From positions 1 to 64,000 of the forward strand of contig NZ_SCVD01000033.1 of assembly GCF_004297125.1 (NCBI RefSeq): a stretch of DNA of 64,000 nucleotides. Reading direction: 5' to 3'. The position numbers and the translations under genes were made by a program. A model generated the notes under the pieces. It saw nothing but the letters and a program-made list of their open reading frames with translations, did not search any database and had not been told where the DNA came from. This DNA is from Phenylobacterium sp. Its GTDB lineage: Bacteria > Pseudomonadota > Alphaproteobacteria > Caulobacterales > Caulobacteraceae. This document shows positions 54,969 to 63,382 of the stretch, piece after piece. How positions within the stretch are numbered: the stretch's first letter is position 1; every line of letters starts with the position of its first letter.

Positions 54969-56351
54969 TCAGGGCTTCAGCTCCCCCAGCACCGTCGGGA
55001 TCAGCTCCGAGACCGTGGGGTGGATGTGCATGGTGCGCATCAGGGTGGTGTAGGGCTGTTTCGCGGCCATGGTGTCGAGGATGGCGTGGATCGCCTCGTC
55101 GCCCTCCACGCCCAGGATCGCCGCGCCCAGGATGACGTCGGTGTCGGCGTCGACGACCACCTTCATGAACCCCTGGGTCTCGCCCTTCTCGACCGCGCGG
55201 CCGACGCGGGTCATCGGGCGCACGCCGACACGGACGGACTTGCCGGCGGCGCGGGCGGCGGCCTCGGTCATGCCGCAGCGGCCCAGCGGCGGGTCGATGT
55301 AGAGAGCGTAGGTCTCGATGCGGTCGCTGACCCGGCGCGGGTCGTCGTCCAGCAGGTTGGCCGCCACGATCTCGTAGTCGTTCCAGGAGGTGTGGGTGAA
55401 GGCGCCCCTGCCGTTGCAGTCGCCCAGGGCCCAGACGCCGTCGACGCTGGTCCGTAGCTGGTCGTCCACCTTGATGTAGCCGCGGGCGTCCGCCTCGATG
55501 CCGGCCGCGGCTAGGCCCAGGTCGTCGGTGTTGGGCCGGCGGCCCACCGCCAGCAGGACGTGGGAGCCCACGACGGTCGGCTCGCCCGAGTTGCAGTCGA
55601 CGCCCACCTCGACGCCATCGGCATGGGGCGCGAAGCTGATGCACTCGGCGCCGGTGCGCACCGTGATCCCCTCGCCTTCCAGGATCCGCTGGATGGCGTC
55701 GGAGACGTCATCGTCCTCGCGGCCGACCAGGCGCGGGCCCTTCTCCACGACGGTCACCCGGGCGCCGAAGCGGCGGTACATCTGGGCGAACTCCAGGCCG
55801 ATGTAGCTGCCGCCCACGACCACCAGGTGGCGCGGCAGGGTGTCCAGCTCGAGGATCGAGGTGTTGTTCAGGGACGGGACGTCGTGGACGCCCGGGAAGT
55901 CCGGGACCACCGCGCGACCGCCGACGTTGATGAAGATCCTGGGTGCGGTCAGCCGCTCGCCGTCCACCTCGACCTCGTGCGGCCCGACGAAGGTCGCCTG
56001 GCCGCGGATCAAGGTGCAGCCCTTCATGCCGCCGATCCAGGCCTCCAGGCCATTGCGGGCGTCCAGGGTCACCTTGTGGGCGCGGGCGCGGACCCTGGGC
56101 ATGTCGACCGCCACCGGCCCGGCCAGGACGACGCCGTAGTCCGCGGCCCGGCGCGCGACCTGGGCGGCCTTGGCGCTGGCCACCAGGGCCTTGGTGGGCA
56201 TGCAGCCGGTGTTGACGCAGGTGCCGCCCAGGAACTTGCGCTCGATCACGGCGACCGTCTGGCCCGCCGCGGACAGCCGCCCGGCCAGGGCCGGCCCCGC
56301 CTGCCCCGCGCCGATCACGATGGCGTCGAAGGCCCGGGTCACAGCAGGCAT
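54969..56351 (-). CDS. FAD-dependent pyridine nucleotide-disulfide oxidoreductase
   Basis: A 460-residue class I flavoprotein disulfide reductase of the MerA/lipoamide dehydrogenase type. The FAD fold is AIVIGAGQAGPALAGRL, the redox-active disulfide is GGTCVNTGCMPTKAL (about 41-55), the NAD(P) fold is HLVVVGGSYIGLEFAQMYRR, and the second FAD motif is VWALGDCNGRGAFTHTS. It lacks an N-terminal metal-binding domain. The C-terminal mercury-binding cysteine pair of MerA is absent (the end reads VLGELKP), so it is not a mercuric reductase. ATG 56351 lies within the DUF4126 gene's end (13 bp overlap). Confidence 0.9.
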   Translation of the reverse strand: MPAVTRAFDAIVIGAGQAGPALAGRLSAAGQTVAVIERKFLGGTCVNTGCMPTKALVASAKAAQVARRAADYGVVLAGPVAVDMPRVRARAHKVTLDARNGLEAWIGGMKGCTLIRGQATFVGPHEVEVDGERLTAPRIFINVGGRAVVPDFPGVHDVPSLNNTSILELDTLPRHLVVVGGSYIGLEFAQMYRRFGARVTVVEKGPRLVGREDDDVSDAIQRILEGEGITVRTGAECISFAPHADGVEVGVDCNSGEPTVVGSHVLLAVGRRPNTDDLGLAAAGIEADARGYIKVDDQLRTSVDGVWALGDCNGRGAFTHTSWNDYEIVAANLLDDDPRRVSDRIETYALYIDPPLGRCGMTEAAARAAGKSVRVGVRPMTRVGRAVEKGETQGFMKVVVDADTDVILGAAILGVEGDEAIHAILDTMAAKQPYTTLMRTMHIHPTVSELIPTVLGELKP

Positions 56352-56803
56352 GCCACGACGAGGGCCGCGCCGCCGACCGCGACCACGTCCTCGATCAGCG
56401 CCGCGGGCAGGTCCCGCCCGAACGCTCCCGCGAGCCTGCCGCGCGCCCAGGCGCCGCCCAGGGTTCCGACCACCGCGCCGAGCGCGCCCAGCACGATGCC
56501 GGGAACCAGCGCGCCGGCCGACAGGCCCACCGCCGCTCCCGCCAGCCCGCCGGAGACGATCCGGCCGCCGAACTGGATCGGGACCTTGCGGCTGGGGGTC
56601 TTGGGCAGCTTGTCGTTCAGGAGCTCGCCGGCCGCGATCAGGGTGACGACCCACGGCGTGATCGCCGCGCCCAGGAAGGCCAGCGGCGTGCCCGTCAGCT
56701 TCAGGACGCCCAGCGAGGCGGCCCAGCTCACCGCCGCCACCGGCGTCACGGCCCGGAGTCCCGCGATCACGCCCAGCAGCAGGGCGGCGAGATAGAAGGT
56801 CAT
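56339..56803 (-). CDS. DUF4126 family membrane protein
   Basis: A 154-residue membrane protein with about four hydrophobic, glycine- and alanine-rich segments, including LLLGVIAGLRAVTPVAAVSW and GGLAGAAVGLSAGALVPGIV. The start MTFYLAALLLGVIAGLRAVT and the block LPKTPSRKVPIQFGGRIVSG are typical of DUF4126. Function unknown. Its 3' end overlaps the flavoprotein gene start, so they form an operon. The divergent SDR gene begins 52 bases away. Confidence 0.87.
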   Translation of the reverse strand: MTFYLAALLLGVIAGLRAVTPVAAVSWAASLGVLKLTGTPLAFLGAAITPWVVTLIAAGELLNDKLPKTPSRKVPIQFGGRIVSGGLAGAAVGLSAGALVPGIVLGALGAVVGTLGGAWARGRLAGAFGRDLPAALIEDVVAVGGAALVVACLL

Positions 56804-56854
56804 GGCAAGGTCCCCAATACTTGAACGTCCGATGCGGGCACCTTAACCGGAAGC

Positions 56855-57550
56855 ATGTCCGATGATCTCCCATACGTTCTGGTTACCGGGTCCACCCGCG
56901 GCATAGGCGCCGCCATCGTGGACGCCCTGAAGGGCCGCGCCCACGTCATGGGCCACGGCAGCGCCGACGCCGACCTGTCGGACCCCGCGGGCGCCGAGCG
57001 CCTGTGGGAGGCAGCGATCACCCGGCTCGGCCGGGTGGACGTGCTGATCAACAACGCCGGGGTGTTCGAGCCGATCGCGGTCGACGCCGGCCTGGACGAC
57101 TGGCACGCCGGCTGGAGCCGGACGATGCAGATCAACCTGCAGGCCTCGGCCGACCTCTGCCGGCGCGCGATCCTGCACTGGCGCGAGCGAGGCGCCGGGG
57201 GGCGGATCGTCAATATCGCCAGCCGCGCGGCCTATCGCGGCGACAGCCCGGCGCACTGGCACTATGCGGCGTCGAAGGCGGGCATGGTCGGCATGACCAA
57301 GTCCATCGCCCGGGGCTTCGCCCGCGAACAGATCCTGGCCTTCGCGATCTGCCCCGGCTTCACCATGACCGGCATGGCCGAGGACTATCTGGCCAGCCGC
57401 GGCGGCGACAAGCTGCTGGCCGACATCCCCCTGGGCCGGGTGGCCGACCCGGCCGAGGTGGCCAGCGCGGCGGCCTATCTGGCGCTGGAGGCGCCGCCCT
57501 CGATGACCGGGGCGGTGATCGACATCAACGGGGCCAGCTTCGTGAGATAA
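56855..57550 (+). CDS. Short-chain dehydrogenase/reductase
   Basis: A 231-residue classical SDR. The NAD(P) motif is VTGSTRGIG (about 10-18), the structural motif is NNAG, the catalytic serine is in IVNIASRAAYRG and the Tyr/Lys pair is in HYAASKAG. The C-terminal GRVADPAEVASAAAYLALEA is usual. The substrate is not predictable. It starts divergently from DUF4126 and ends just upstream of the VWA protein. Confidence 0.93.
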   Translation: MSDDLPYVLVTGSTRGIGAAIVDALKGRAHVMGHGSADADLSDPAGAERLWEAAITRLGRVDVLINNAGVFEPIAVDAGLDDWHAGWSRTMQINLQASADLCRRAILHWRERGAGGRIVNIASRAAYRGDSPAHWHYAASKAGMVGMTKSIARGFAREQILAFAICPGFTMTGMAEDYLASRGGDKLLADIPLGRVADPAEVASAAAYLALEAPPSMTGAVIDINGASFVR

Positions 57551-57646
57551 TTTACATTTGTCATCTGTTTGCCGGAGCTTCGCCTTGCGGCAGCCACGAT
57601 CCACACGCGTAGTTTGGGTCGAGGGGCGGCATCGGGAGGACAACGG

Positions 57647-59455
57647 ATGAGGGTACATCGGATCTCTGTCGCGGCCTTGGCCGGCCTGACCGCCGCGACC
57701 TCCGGCTCGCCGCTCGCCGCGCAGCCGCGCCGCGCGGTCGACGGGACGCCATCGGCCGACGCCTGCGCGGAACTGGGATTCAAGGTCGCGCCGCCCCGGC
57801 AGTACGGTCGCATGGTCGGGATGACGCGGCCCATGCCGAGCTACCCGCCGCCCCCGCCGCCGCCCGCCCCGCCGATGGTGAAGTCCGCGCCGGCCATCCC
57901 ACCCCTGCCCCTGCCTCCGGTCGAGCGCCGCATCGGCGAGCCCACGCCGCCCGCCGGGGCCTCCAGCCTGGCGGAGTCGGTCGTGGTGACCGGCAGCCGC
58001 TACCAGCGCTTCCCCTCGCAACCGCTGGACACCGAGCGCTATCCCAACGCGGTCACCAACCCGATCCGCCAGACCGCGACCGACCCGGTCTCCACCTTCT
58101 CGGTGGACGTGGACACCGCCGCCTACGCCAACGTCCGCCGGTTCCTGAACGACGGCGTGCGCCCGCCCACCGACGCGGTGCGGGTCGAGGAGATGGTCAA
58201 CTATTTCGACTACGGCTACGCGCAGCCCAGGGACCGGGCCACGCCCTTCAGCTCCTACGTCTCGCTGGCGCCCTCGCCGTGGTCGGCCGAGCGCCAGATC
58301 CTGCACATCGGCATCCAGGGGTTCGCCCTGCCCAAGGGCGAGCAGCCGCCGCTGAACCTGGTGTTCCTGATCGATACCTCGGGCTCGATGGCGTCGCCGG
58401 ACCGGCTGCCGCTGGCGCAAAAGTCGCTGGGCCTGCTGATCGACCAGCTCAGGCCGCAGGATCGGGTGGCCATGGTGGCCTATGCCGGCTCGGCCGGGGC
58501 GGTGCTGGGCCCCACCGACGGCCGCCAGAAGCTGAAGATGCGCTGCGCGCTGAACGCGCTCCACTCCGGCGGATCGACCGCTGGCGGCCAGGGGCTGAGC
58601 CTGGCCTATGCGCTGGCGAAGGAGAACTTCGATCCCAGGGCGGTGAACCGGGTGATCCTGGTCACCGACGGCGACTTCAACGTCGGTGTCGCTGATCCGT
58701 CCAAGCTGAAGGACTTCGTGGCCGAGAAGCGCAAGGGCGGCGTCTATCTGTCGGTCTACGGCTACGGCCGGGGCAACTACAACGACACCATGATGCAGGC
58801 GCTGGCGCAGAACGGGAACGGGACCGCCGCCTACGTCGACAGCCTGCAGGAGGCGCGCAAGCTGTTCCGGGAGGACTTCACCAAGTCGCTGTTCCCGATC
58901 GCCGACGACGTGAAGATCCAGGTCGAGTTCAATCCCGCCCAGGTCTCCGAGTACCGCCTGATCGGCTACGAGACGCGGATGCTGAACCGCGAGGACTTCA
59001 ACAACGACCAGGTCGACGCGGGCGAGGTCGGGGCCGGGGCCTCGGTGACGGCGCTCTATGAGATCACCCCGGCGGGCGCGACGCCCTCGGCCGACCCGCT
59101 GCGCTATGGCGGGCGCGCCCCGGCGGCCTCGCCGGCCGGCGAGCTGGCCTTCCTGAAGATCCGCTACAAGCTGCCCGGCGAGGGCCGCTCGCGGCTGATC
59201 GAGCGCCCGATCACCCGTGCCGACGCCGCCTCCAGCCTGCGGGCCGCCCCCGAGCCCACCCGCTGGGCCGTGGCGGTGGCTGGCTTCGGCCAGAAGCTGA
59301 AGCACGACGCGCGGGTCTCCGACGCCTTCGGCTGGGACGACATCGTCGACCTGGCCCAGGCCGGCCGCGGCGCCGATCCCTTCGGCGAGCGCGCCGAGTT
59401 CGTGCAGCTGGTCCGCGCCGCGGCGGACGCACGCTCGGCGGGCGAAGGAAACTAG
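57647..59455 (+). CDS. Secreted von Willebrand factor A protein, YfbK-like
   Basis: A 602-residue exported protein. A signal peptide (about 1-26, ending LAAQ), a proline-rich segment (65-90), and SLAESVVVTGSRYQ (108-120), which resembles the start of TonB-receptor plugs, precede a conserved N-domain (DPVSTFSVDVDTAAYANVRR) and a VWA domain from about 235. The MIDAS motif DTSGS is at 243-247; LVTDGDFNVG is further on. The C-terminal DUF3520-like part includes FLKIRYKLPGEG. ATG 57647 follows GGGAGGA. It may act as an adhesion or assembly factor in the envelope. It converges on the LytS-like kinase gene (4 bp overlap). Confidence 0.9.
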   Translation: MRVHRISVAALAGLTAATSGSPLAAQPRRAVDGTPSADACAELGFKVAPPRQYGRMVGMTRPMPSYPPPPPPPAPPMVKSAPAIPPLPLPPVERRIGEPTPPAGASSLAESVVVTGSRYQRFPSQPLDTERYPNAVTNPIRQTATDPVSTFSVDVDTAAYANVRRFLNDGVRPPTDAVRVEEMVNYFDYGYAQPRDRATPFSSYVSLAPSPWSAERQILHIGIQGFALPKGEQPPLNLVFLIDTSGSMASPDRLPLAQKSLGLLIDQLRPQDRVAMVAYAGSAGAVLGPTDGRQKLKMRCALNALHSGGSTAGGQGLSLAYALAKENFDPRAVNRVILVTDGDFNVGVADPSKLKDFVAEKRKGGVYLSVYGYGRGNYNDTMMQALAQNGNGTAAYVDSLQEARKLFREDFTKSLFPIADDVKIQVEFNPAQVSEYRLIGYETRMLNREDFNNDQVDAGEVGAGASVTALYEITPAGATPSADPLRYGGRAPAASPAGELAFLKIRYKLPGEGRSRLIERPITRADAASSLRAAPEPTRWAVAVAGFGQKLKHDARVSDAFGWDDIVDLAQAGRGADPFGERAEFVQLVRAAADARSAGEGN

Positions 59456-60516
59456 CCCGCGAACCGCAGCGGGAGCGAGATCGCGGCCACATAGCCGCGC
59501 TCCGGGTGGGGGCCGGCGTCGACGCCCGCCGCGGAGCCGAACCTGGCCTCCAGCCGCTTGCGGACGTTGGCGATGCCCACGCCGGTTCCGGCCGGCCCGC
59601 CGCCGCCCGGCCCGTTGTCGACGACCTGGATGACGAGGAGCTCGCCGCTGGCCCGCGCAGCGATCTCGATCCGGGTCTGCTGGCCCGGCGCATGCACCCC
59701 GTGCTTGACCGCATTCTCCACCAGGGGCTGGAGGATCAGGCTGGGCACCTCCGCGGCCTCGAGGTCAGGCGGCAGGTCGACCACGATCTCGAGGCAATCG
59801 GGATACCTCAGCTCCTCCAGCTCCAGGTACAGCCGCTGTTGGGCCACCTCGTCGGCGAGCTTCACCTCGCTCAGCGGATCGCGCGCCAGGCTGGAGCGGA
59901 AGAAGCTGGAAAGCCGGAGCACCATGCGCTCGGCCTGGGCGTTGCGGCCGTCCAGGATGAGCGTCGCGATGGCGTTGAGCGCATTGTAGAGGAAGTGCGG
60001 ATTGACCTGGTAGTGCAGCGCCCGGATTTCGGCCTCCTTCGCCGCGATCAGGGCCGCCGACAGGTTCGCCTCGCGCACCCGCGCCTTGCGCCCGCTCTCC
60101 AGCACCAGGACCAGCAGCAGCCACAGCGCGAAGGGCACCAGCCAGTAGAGGCTCTCCCACAGCAGAAGCCGCAGGCCGTAGCCGTTGTCGCCGCGCAGCA
60201 TGGGCGTGAAAACGTGGATGGCGGGCATGGCGGCGGCGAACAGCGGCGCCGAGGTGAGCAGCGCCGCGACCGCGACCGCGCCCCGCACCGTCGACGACCG
60301 GTCGCGGACGGCCCGGAGCGCGGCGAAGCCGGCCAGGCTGAGGCCGCAGGCGATCATCACGCCGATCACATGCCCTGCCGCATAGCGCATAGGCAGCGGC
60401 GAGCCCCGCATGGCGGTCAGGATCAGGGTCCAGAGCTCCATGCCGGTCCAGAAGACCAGGGCTATGGCGGCCGTCTGAAGCCACTCCCGGCGCGCGCCGG
60501 ATGATGCGGTCCCCAT
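59452..60516 (-). CDS. LytS/YehU-type sensor histidine kinase
   Basis: A 354-residue membrane histidine kinase with four hydrophobic segments in residues 15-140 as sensor. The phospho-acceptor is His174 in HYQVNPHFLYNALNAIATLI. The ATPase domain contains LQPLVENAVKHGVHAP (N box) and VDNGPGGGGPAGTGVGIANV (G box). It pairs with the LytTR response regulator, which starts divergently 163 bases away. The signal is unknown. Confidence 0.93.
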   Translation of the reverse strand: MGTASSGARREWLQTAAIALVFWTGMELWTLILTAMRGSPLPMRYAAGHVIGVMIACGLSLAGFAALRAVRDRSSTVRGAVAVAALLTSAPLFAAAMPAIHVFTPMLRGDNGYGLRLLLWESLYWLVPFALWLLLVLVLESGRKARVREANLSAALIAAKEAEIRALHYQVNPHFLYNALNAIATLILDGRNAQAERMVLRLSSFFRSSLARDPLSEVKLADEVAQQRLYLELEELRYPDCLEIVVDLPPDLEAAEVPSLILQPLVENAVKHGVHAPGQQTRIEIAARASGELLVIQVVDNGPGGGGPAGTGVGIANVRKRLEARFGSAAGVDAGPHPERGYVAAISLPLRFAG

Positions 60517-60678
60517 GCCTTCGTCCGTCCCCCTGCCCCACCCGACTGCTTAGGCGCGGCGCTTCGATCGCGGGCGCCACGTTACGACGAACGGCGCCGT
60601 TCCATCGACGGGCGACATGGACATTTCGACGAGCCACAGGGAAAACCGCCGTCCGCCGAAACTGCGCCTCGGAATGGC

Positions 60679-61458
60679 ATGCCCGCGCTCCGCGTCCTGG
60701 CCGTCGATGACGAACCCCTCGCGCTGCGGCGCGTGGAGATCGCCGTGGCCGAGATGGTCGACGTGATCCTCGTCGGCCAGGCCCGCAGCGGCCGCGGGGG
60801 CCTGGAGCTGGTCCGGGCCCACCGCCCCGACGTCCTGTTGCTGGACATCCAGATGTCGAACCTGGACGGCTTCGAACTGATCGAGCAGTTGGAGGGCGAT
60901 ACGGCCCCCCTCGTCATCTTCGTCACGGCCCACGAGAACTTCGCCCTCCGCGCCTTCGAGGTCGGCGCCGTGGACTATGTGCTGAAGCCGCTCGAGTTCG
61001 ACCGCCTGCGCGCCGCGCTCGTCCGCGCCCGGGACACCCTGGCCGTGGCCGACCAGGCGCGCCGCGCCGGCGAGTTGCGGACCCTGGTGCGCTCGCTGCG
61101 GGGCGAGATGTCGGAGGAGCCCGCCTACGCCACCGGGTTCTGGGTCGAACGGAAGGGCGAGCACATCCGCACGTCGGTCCAGCACATCGAGTGGATGGAG
61201 GCCGACCGCGACTATGTGCGCTTGCACACCCGCGACGGCCCGTTCCTGATGCGCGGGCCGTTGAGCACGATCCAGGAGGAACTGGACCCGAACCAGTTCA
61301 TACGCATCCGCCGCTCAGCCCTGGTGCGCACCGATCGGATCAAGTCGATCCGCAACCGCGGCTACGGCGACTTCCGCATCCTGATGACGTCCGGCGAGGA
61401 GCTGCGGGTCGGCAAGACCTATGTCGCCGACGTCCGCCGCCTGCTGGACAAGCGATAG
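60679..61458 (+). CDS. LytTR-family response regulator
   Basis: A 259-residue two-component regulator. The receiver domain has acidic residues Asp10-Asp11, phospho-acceptor Asp56 in DVLLLDIQMSN, Thr83 and Lys103. The DNA-binding LytTR domain (about 150-255) contains IEWMEADRDYVRLHTRDGPF and FIRIRRSALVRTDRIKSIRN. It is partner to the divergent LytS-like kinase. Targets would carry paired 9 bp LytTR sites; none was clear in the intergenic region. Confidence 0.93.
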   Translation: MPALRVLAVDDEPLALRRVEIAVAEMVDVILVGQARSGRGGLELVRAHRPDVLLLDIQMSNLDGFELIEQLEGDTAPLVIFVTAHENFALRAFEVGAVDYVLKPLEFDRLRAALVRARDTLAVADQARRAGELRTLVRSLRGEMSEEPAYATGFWVERKGEHIRTSVQHIEWMEADRDYVRLHTRDGPFLMRGPLSTIQEELDPNQFIRIRRSALVRTDRIKSIRNRGYGDFRILMTSGEELRVGKTYVADVRRLLDKR

Positions 61459-61562
61459 CGCCGTTCGACGACGAATCCGGGCGTTGGTCGGCGGGTGTTT
61501 GAAGCTCCACCGTTCCCGCCGCAGACCACCCGTCTCAAGTGAAAAAGTAGATGGGTGTTTCA

Positions 61563-62243
61563 ATGAAGAGTTTGCTTGCGGCGCTGGCCGCCACCTCCGC
61601 CCTCGCTGCGGCGTCGACCTCCGATGCGGGCGTGATCATCCAGCCGAAGGGCGTCACCGTGAACATCGGCGGCGAGCTGCTGGATTTCGCGGCGATCAAC
61701 ATGATCAACCAGTCAGGCCTGTCGAAGACCTACGAGAGCGGCGTGACCGACTTCGACGCCTACCTGGCGTTGAACCCGATCCATTCGGCGAGCGCCGGCG
61801 AATGGCTGAGCACCGGTCCGCTCAGCATGGCCCGGGTGACGTTCGACCTGGGTGAGACAATCGAGTTCACCGGCGCCGCCATCTGGAACGAAGACGCCTC
61901 CGGGATCGGCAGCATCATCGCCAGCATTCCGCTCGGCGGCAGCTACGCCGGACTGGGTCTGAACGACACCGTCGACAGCATCGGCTCGGCCTATGGCGCC
62001 ACGGTCTGGCGCCACCAGGCCATCAAGGCGCGGTACGTGACCTTCGACATCTACGGCTGCAACCGCGCGGGCTTCGCTCACAACGGCTGCGGGCTCGGCG
62101 AAGTCGCGTTCCGGTCCACCGCCCTCGCGCCGCCCCCGACCGGCGCCGTCCCCGAACCCGGCGCCTGGGCCCTCATGATCCTGGGCTTCGGCGGCGTCGG
62201 CGCGACGCTGCGCCGGCGGCGTCATAGCTTCGCGGCGGCCTAA
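61563..62243 (+). CDS. PEP-CTERM sorting-signal protein
   Basis: A 226-residue exported protein. A signal peptide (about 1-22, ending STSDA) leads to a globular region with two cysteines (YGCNRAGFAHNGCGLG). The C-terminal PEP-CTERM signal reads VPEPGAWALMILGFGGVGAT followed by LRRRR, that is the PEPxxWA variant common in alphaproteobacteria. Exosortase-type processing would place it on the cell surface or in exopolysaccharide. ATG 61563 or the upstream ATG 61551 could start it; neither has a clear ribosome site. It follows the LytTR regulator by 105 bases. Confidence 0.88.
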   Translation: MKSLLAALAATSALAAASTSDAGVIIQPKGVTVNIGGELLDFAAINMINQSGLSKTYESGVTDFDAYLALNPIHSASAGEWLSTGPLSMARVTFDLGETIEFTGAAIWNEDASGIGSIIASIPLGGSYAGLGLNDTVDSIGSAYGATVWRHQAIKARYVTFDIYGCNRAGFAHNGCGLGEVAFRSTALAPPPTGAVPEPGAWALMILGFGGVGATLRRRRHSFAAA

Positions 62244-62908
62244 CCCGCGTCGCCCCACTGACGGTGCAGGGAGGTCGCCACGTGGCTCAGCCGCGTGCGC
62301 GCCTCCCACGTCAGCCGCTCGCCCTCCGCGGCGAGGATATCGTTCAGCTCGAACAGCAGCTCGCGGCCGTTGCGGTCGACGATGTCGCTCTCGATGAAGG
62401 TGATGCCGCACAGGCGCTCGCCGCGGGTCACCGGGCGGACCTGATGGATGGTGGTCGAGGGATAGACCACCGCCCCGCCGGGCGCCGGCTTGAAATCCAC
62501 CTCGCGGGTGCCGAGCCGCACCGACAGCTCGCCGCCGTCGTAGTCGCCGGGCTCGTTGAGGAAGATTGTGCAGGATAGGTCCGCCCGGATCGGCCGCCCG
62601 CCGATGGGCAGGAAGGCGGCGTCGGCGTGGGCGCCGTAGTTCATCCCCGGCCGGTAGAGCGACAGCGCCGGGGGGGCCATCAGCTTCGGGAAGGCGAAGG
62701 CCACGAAGCGCGGATTGCGGCTCAGGGCTGCGCGCAGGAGGCCGGAGGCGCGCTCGTGTTGGGGGTCGGAGAGATCGCCCTGCAGGTTGTTCTTCACCTG
62801 GCTGTCGGGATTGGTGACCTTGCCGTCGACGAAGCGCAGGCGCGTGGCCAGCTGGCGCAGCTCGGCCACCTCGGCGGGGGTCAGCAGGTCGGGGATCTCG
62901 CAGAACAT
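62240..62908 (-). CDS. Fe(II)/2-oxoglutarate dioxygenase, PiuC/PKHD type
   Basis: A 222-residue non-haem iron oxygenase. The iron ligands are His and Asp in NYGAHADAAF (HxD) and the distal His in TIHQVRPVTRGERL, where the Arg binds 2-oxoglutarate. The start MFCEIPDLLTPAEVAELRQL and SCTIFLNEPGDYDGGEL match the PiuC/PKHD-type hydroxylases often found near iron-uptake genes. Length is typical. It overlaps the convergent PEP-CTERM gene by 4 bp. Confidence 0.93.
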   Translation of the reverse strand: MFCEIPDLLTPAEVAELRQLATRLRFVDGKVTNPDSQVKNNLQGDLSDPQHERASGLLRAALSRNPRFVAFAFPKLMAPPALSLYRPGMNYGAHADAAFLPIGGRPIRADLSCTIFLNEPGDYDGGELSVRLGTREVDFKPAPGGAVVYPSTTIHQVRPVTRGERLCGITFIESDIVDRNGRELLFELNDILAAEGERLTWEARTRLSHVATSLHRQWGDAG

Positions 62909-62917
62909 CGCGCAGGC

Positions 62918-63382
62918 TTACCGGCGTAGAGCCAAGCGCTCAATCGCCTCCGCCAGGATCGCCCGCTGGCCCTTGTGGATCTTGACCGCGGCCGTGGCGG
63001 CGTCGAACCAGTCGGCGCGGTCGATCTCCGGGAAGGCCTGCCGGCGGCCGGTGTGCGGCGGCCACTCGATCTCGAAGGTGTTGCTGGCGATCCGGGAGAC
63101 GTCGAGATCGGCCTCGACCAGCCAGGCGTGGACCACCTTGCCGCTGGCTGCACAGGGCGTCAGGGGCTCGGGCTCGCCGTCGATCTCCAGGCCCAGCTCC
63201 TCGCGGAACTCGCGGCGCGCGGCGGCCCAGCCGTCTTCGTCCGCCTCCACCAGGCCCTTGGGGATCGACCAGCCCTCGGCGTCCTTCTTCGCCCAGTAGG
63301 GCCCGCCCGGATGGACCAGCAGGAACTCGGGTCCGCCGGGCCGCGGCCGCCAGGCCAGCACGCCCGCGCTGGCCACCGCCAT
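62918..63382 (-). CDS. NUDIX hydrolase
   Basis: A 154-residue NUDIX-fold protein. The box reads GLVEADEDGWAAARREFREELGLE, a good match to Gx5Ex7REUxEExGU. A likely substrate is a nucleoside diphosphate derivative. The start MAVASAGVLAWRPRPGG resembles the MutT/diadenosine type with PYWAKKDAEGWSIPKG. Its ATG shares one base with the stop of the CorA gene (TGATG), so it is coupled to it. Confidence 0.92.
   Translation of the reverse strand: MAVASAGVLAWRPRPGGPEFLLVHPGGPYWAKKDAEGWSIPKGLVEADEDGWAAARREFREELGLEIDGEPEPLTPCAASGKVVHAWLVEADLDVSRIASNTFEIEWPPHTGRRQAFPEIDRADWFDAATAAVKIHKGQRAILAEAIERLALRR

Noticed and set aside
54969..56351. Naming the flavoprotein a mercuric reductase
   Set aside because: The C-terminal cysteine pair and the N-terminal metal-binding domain are missing and no mer genes are near.
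60517..60678. LytTR binding sites between kinase and regulator genes
   Set aside because: CACGTTACG near 60578 has the GTT core but mismatches the consensus at two positions and no second copy at the right spacing was found.
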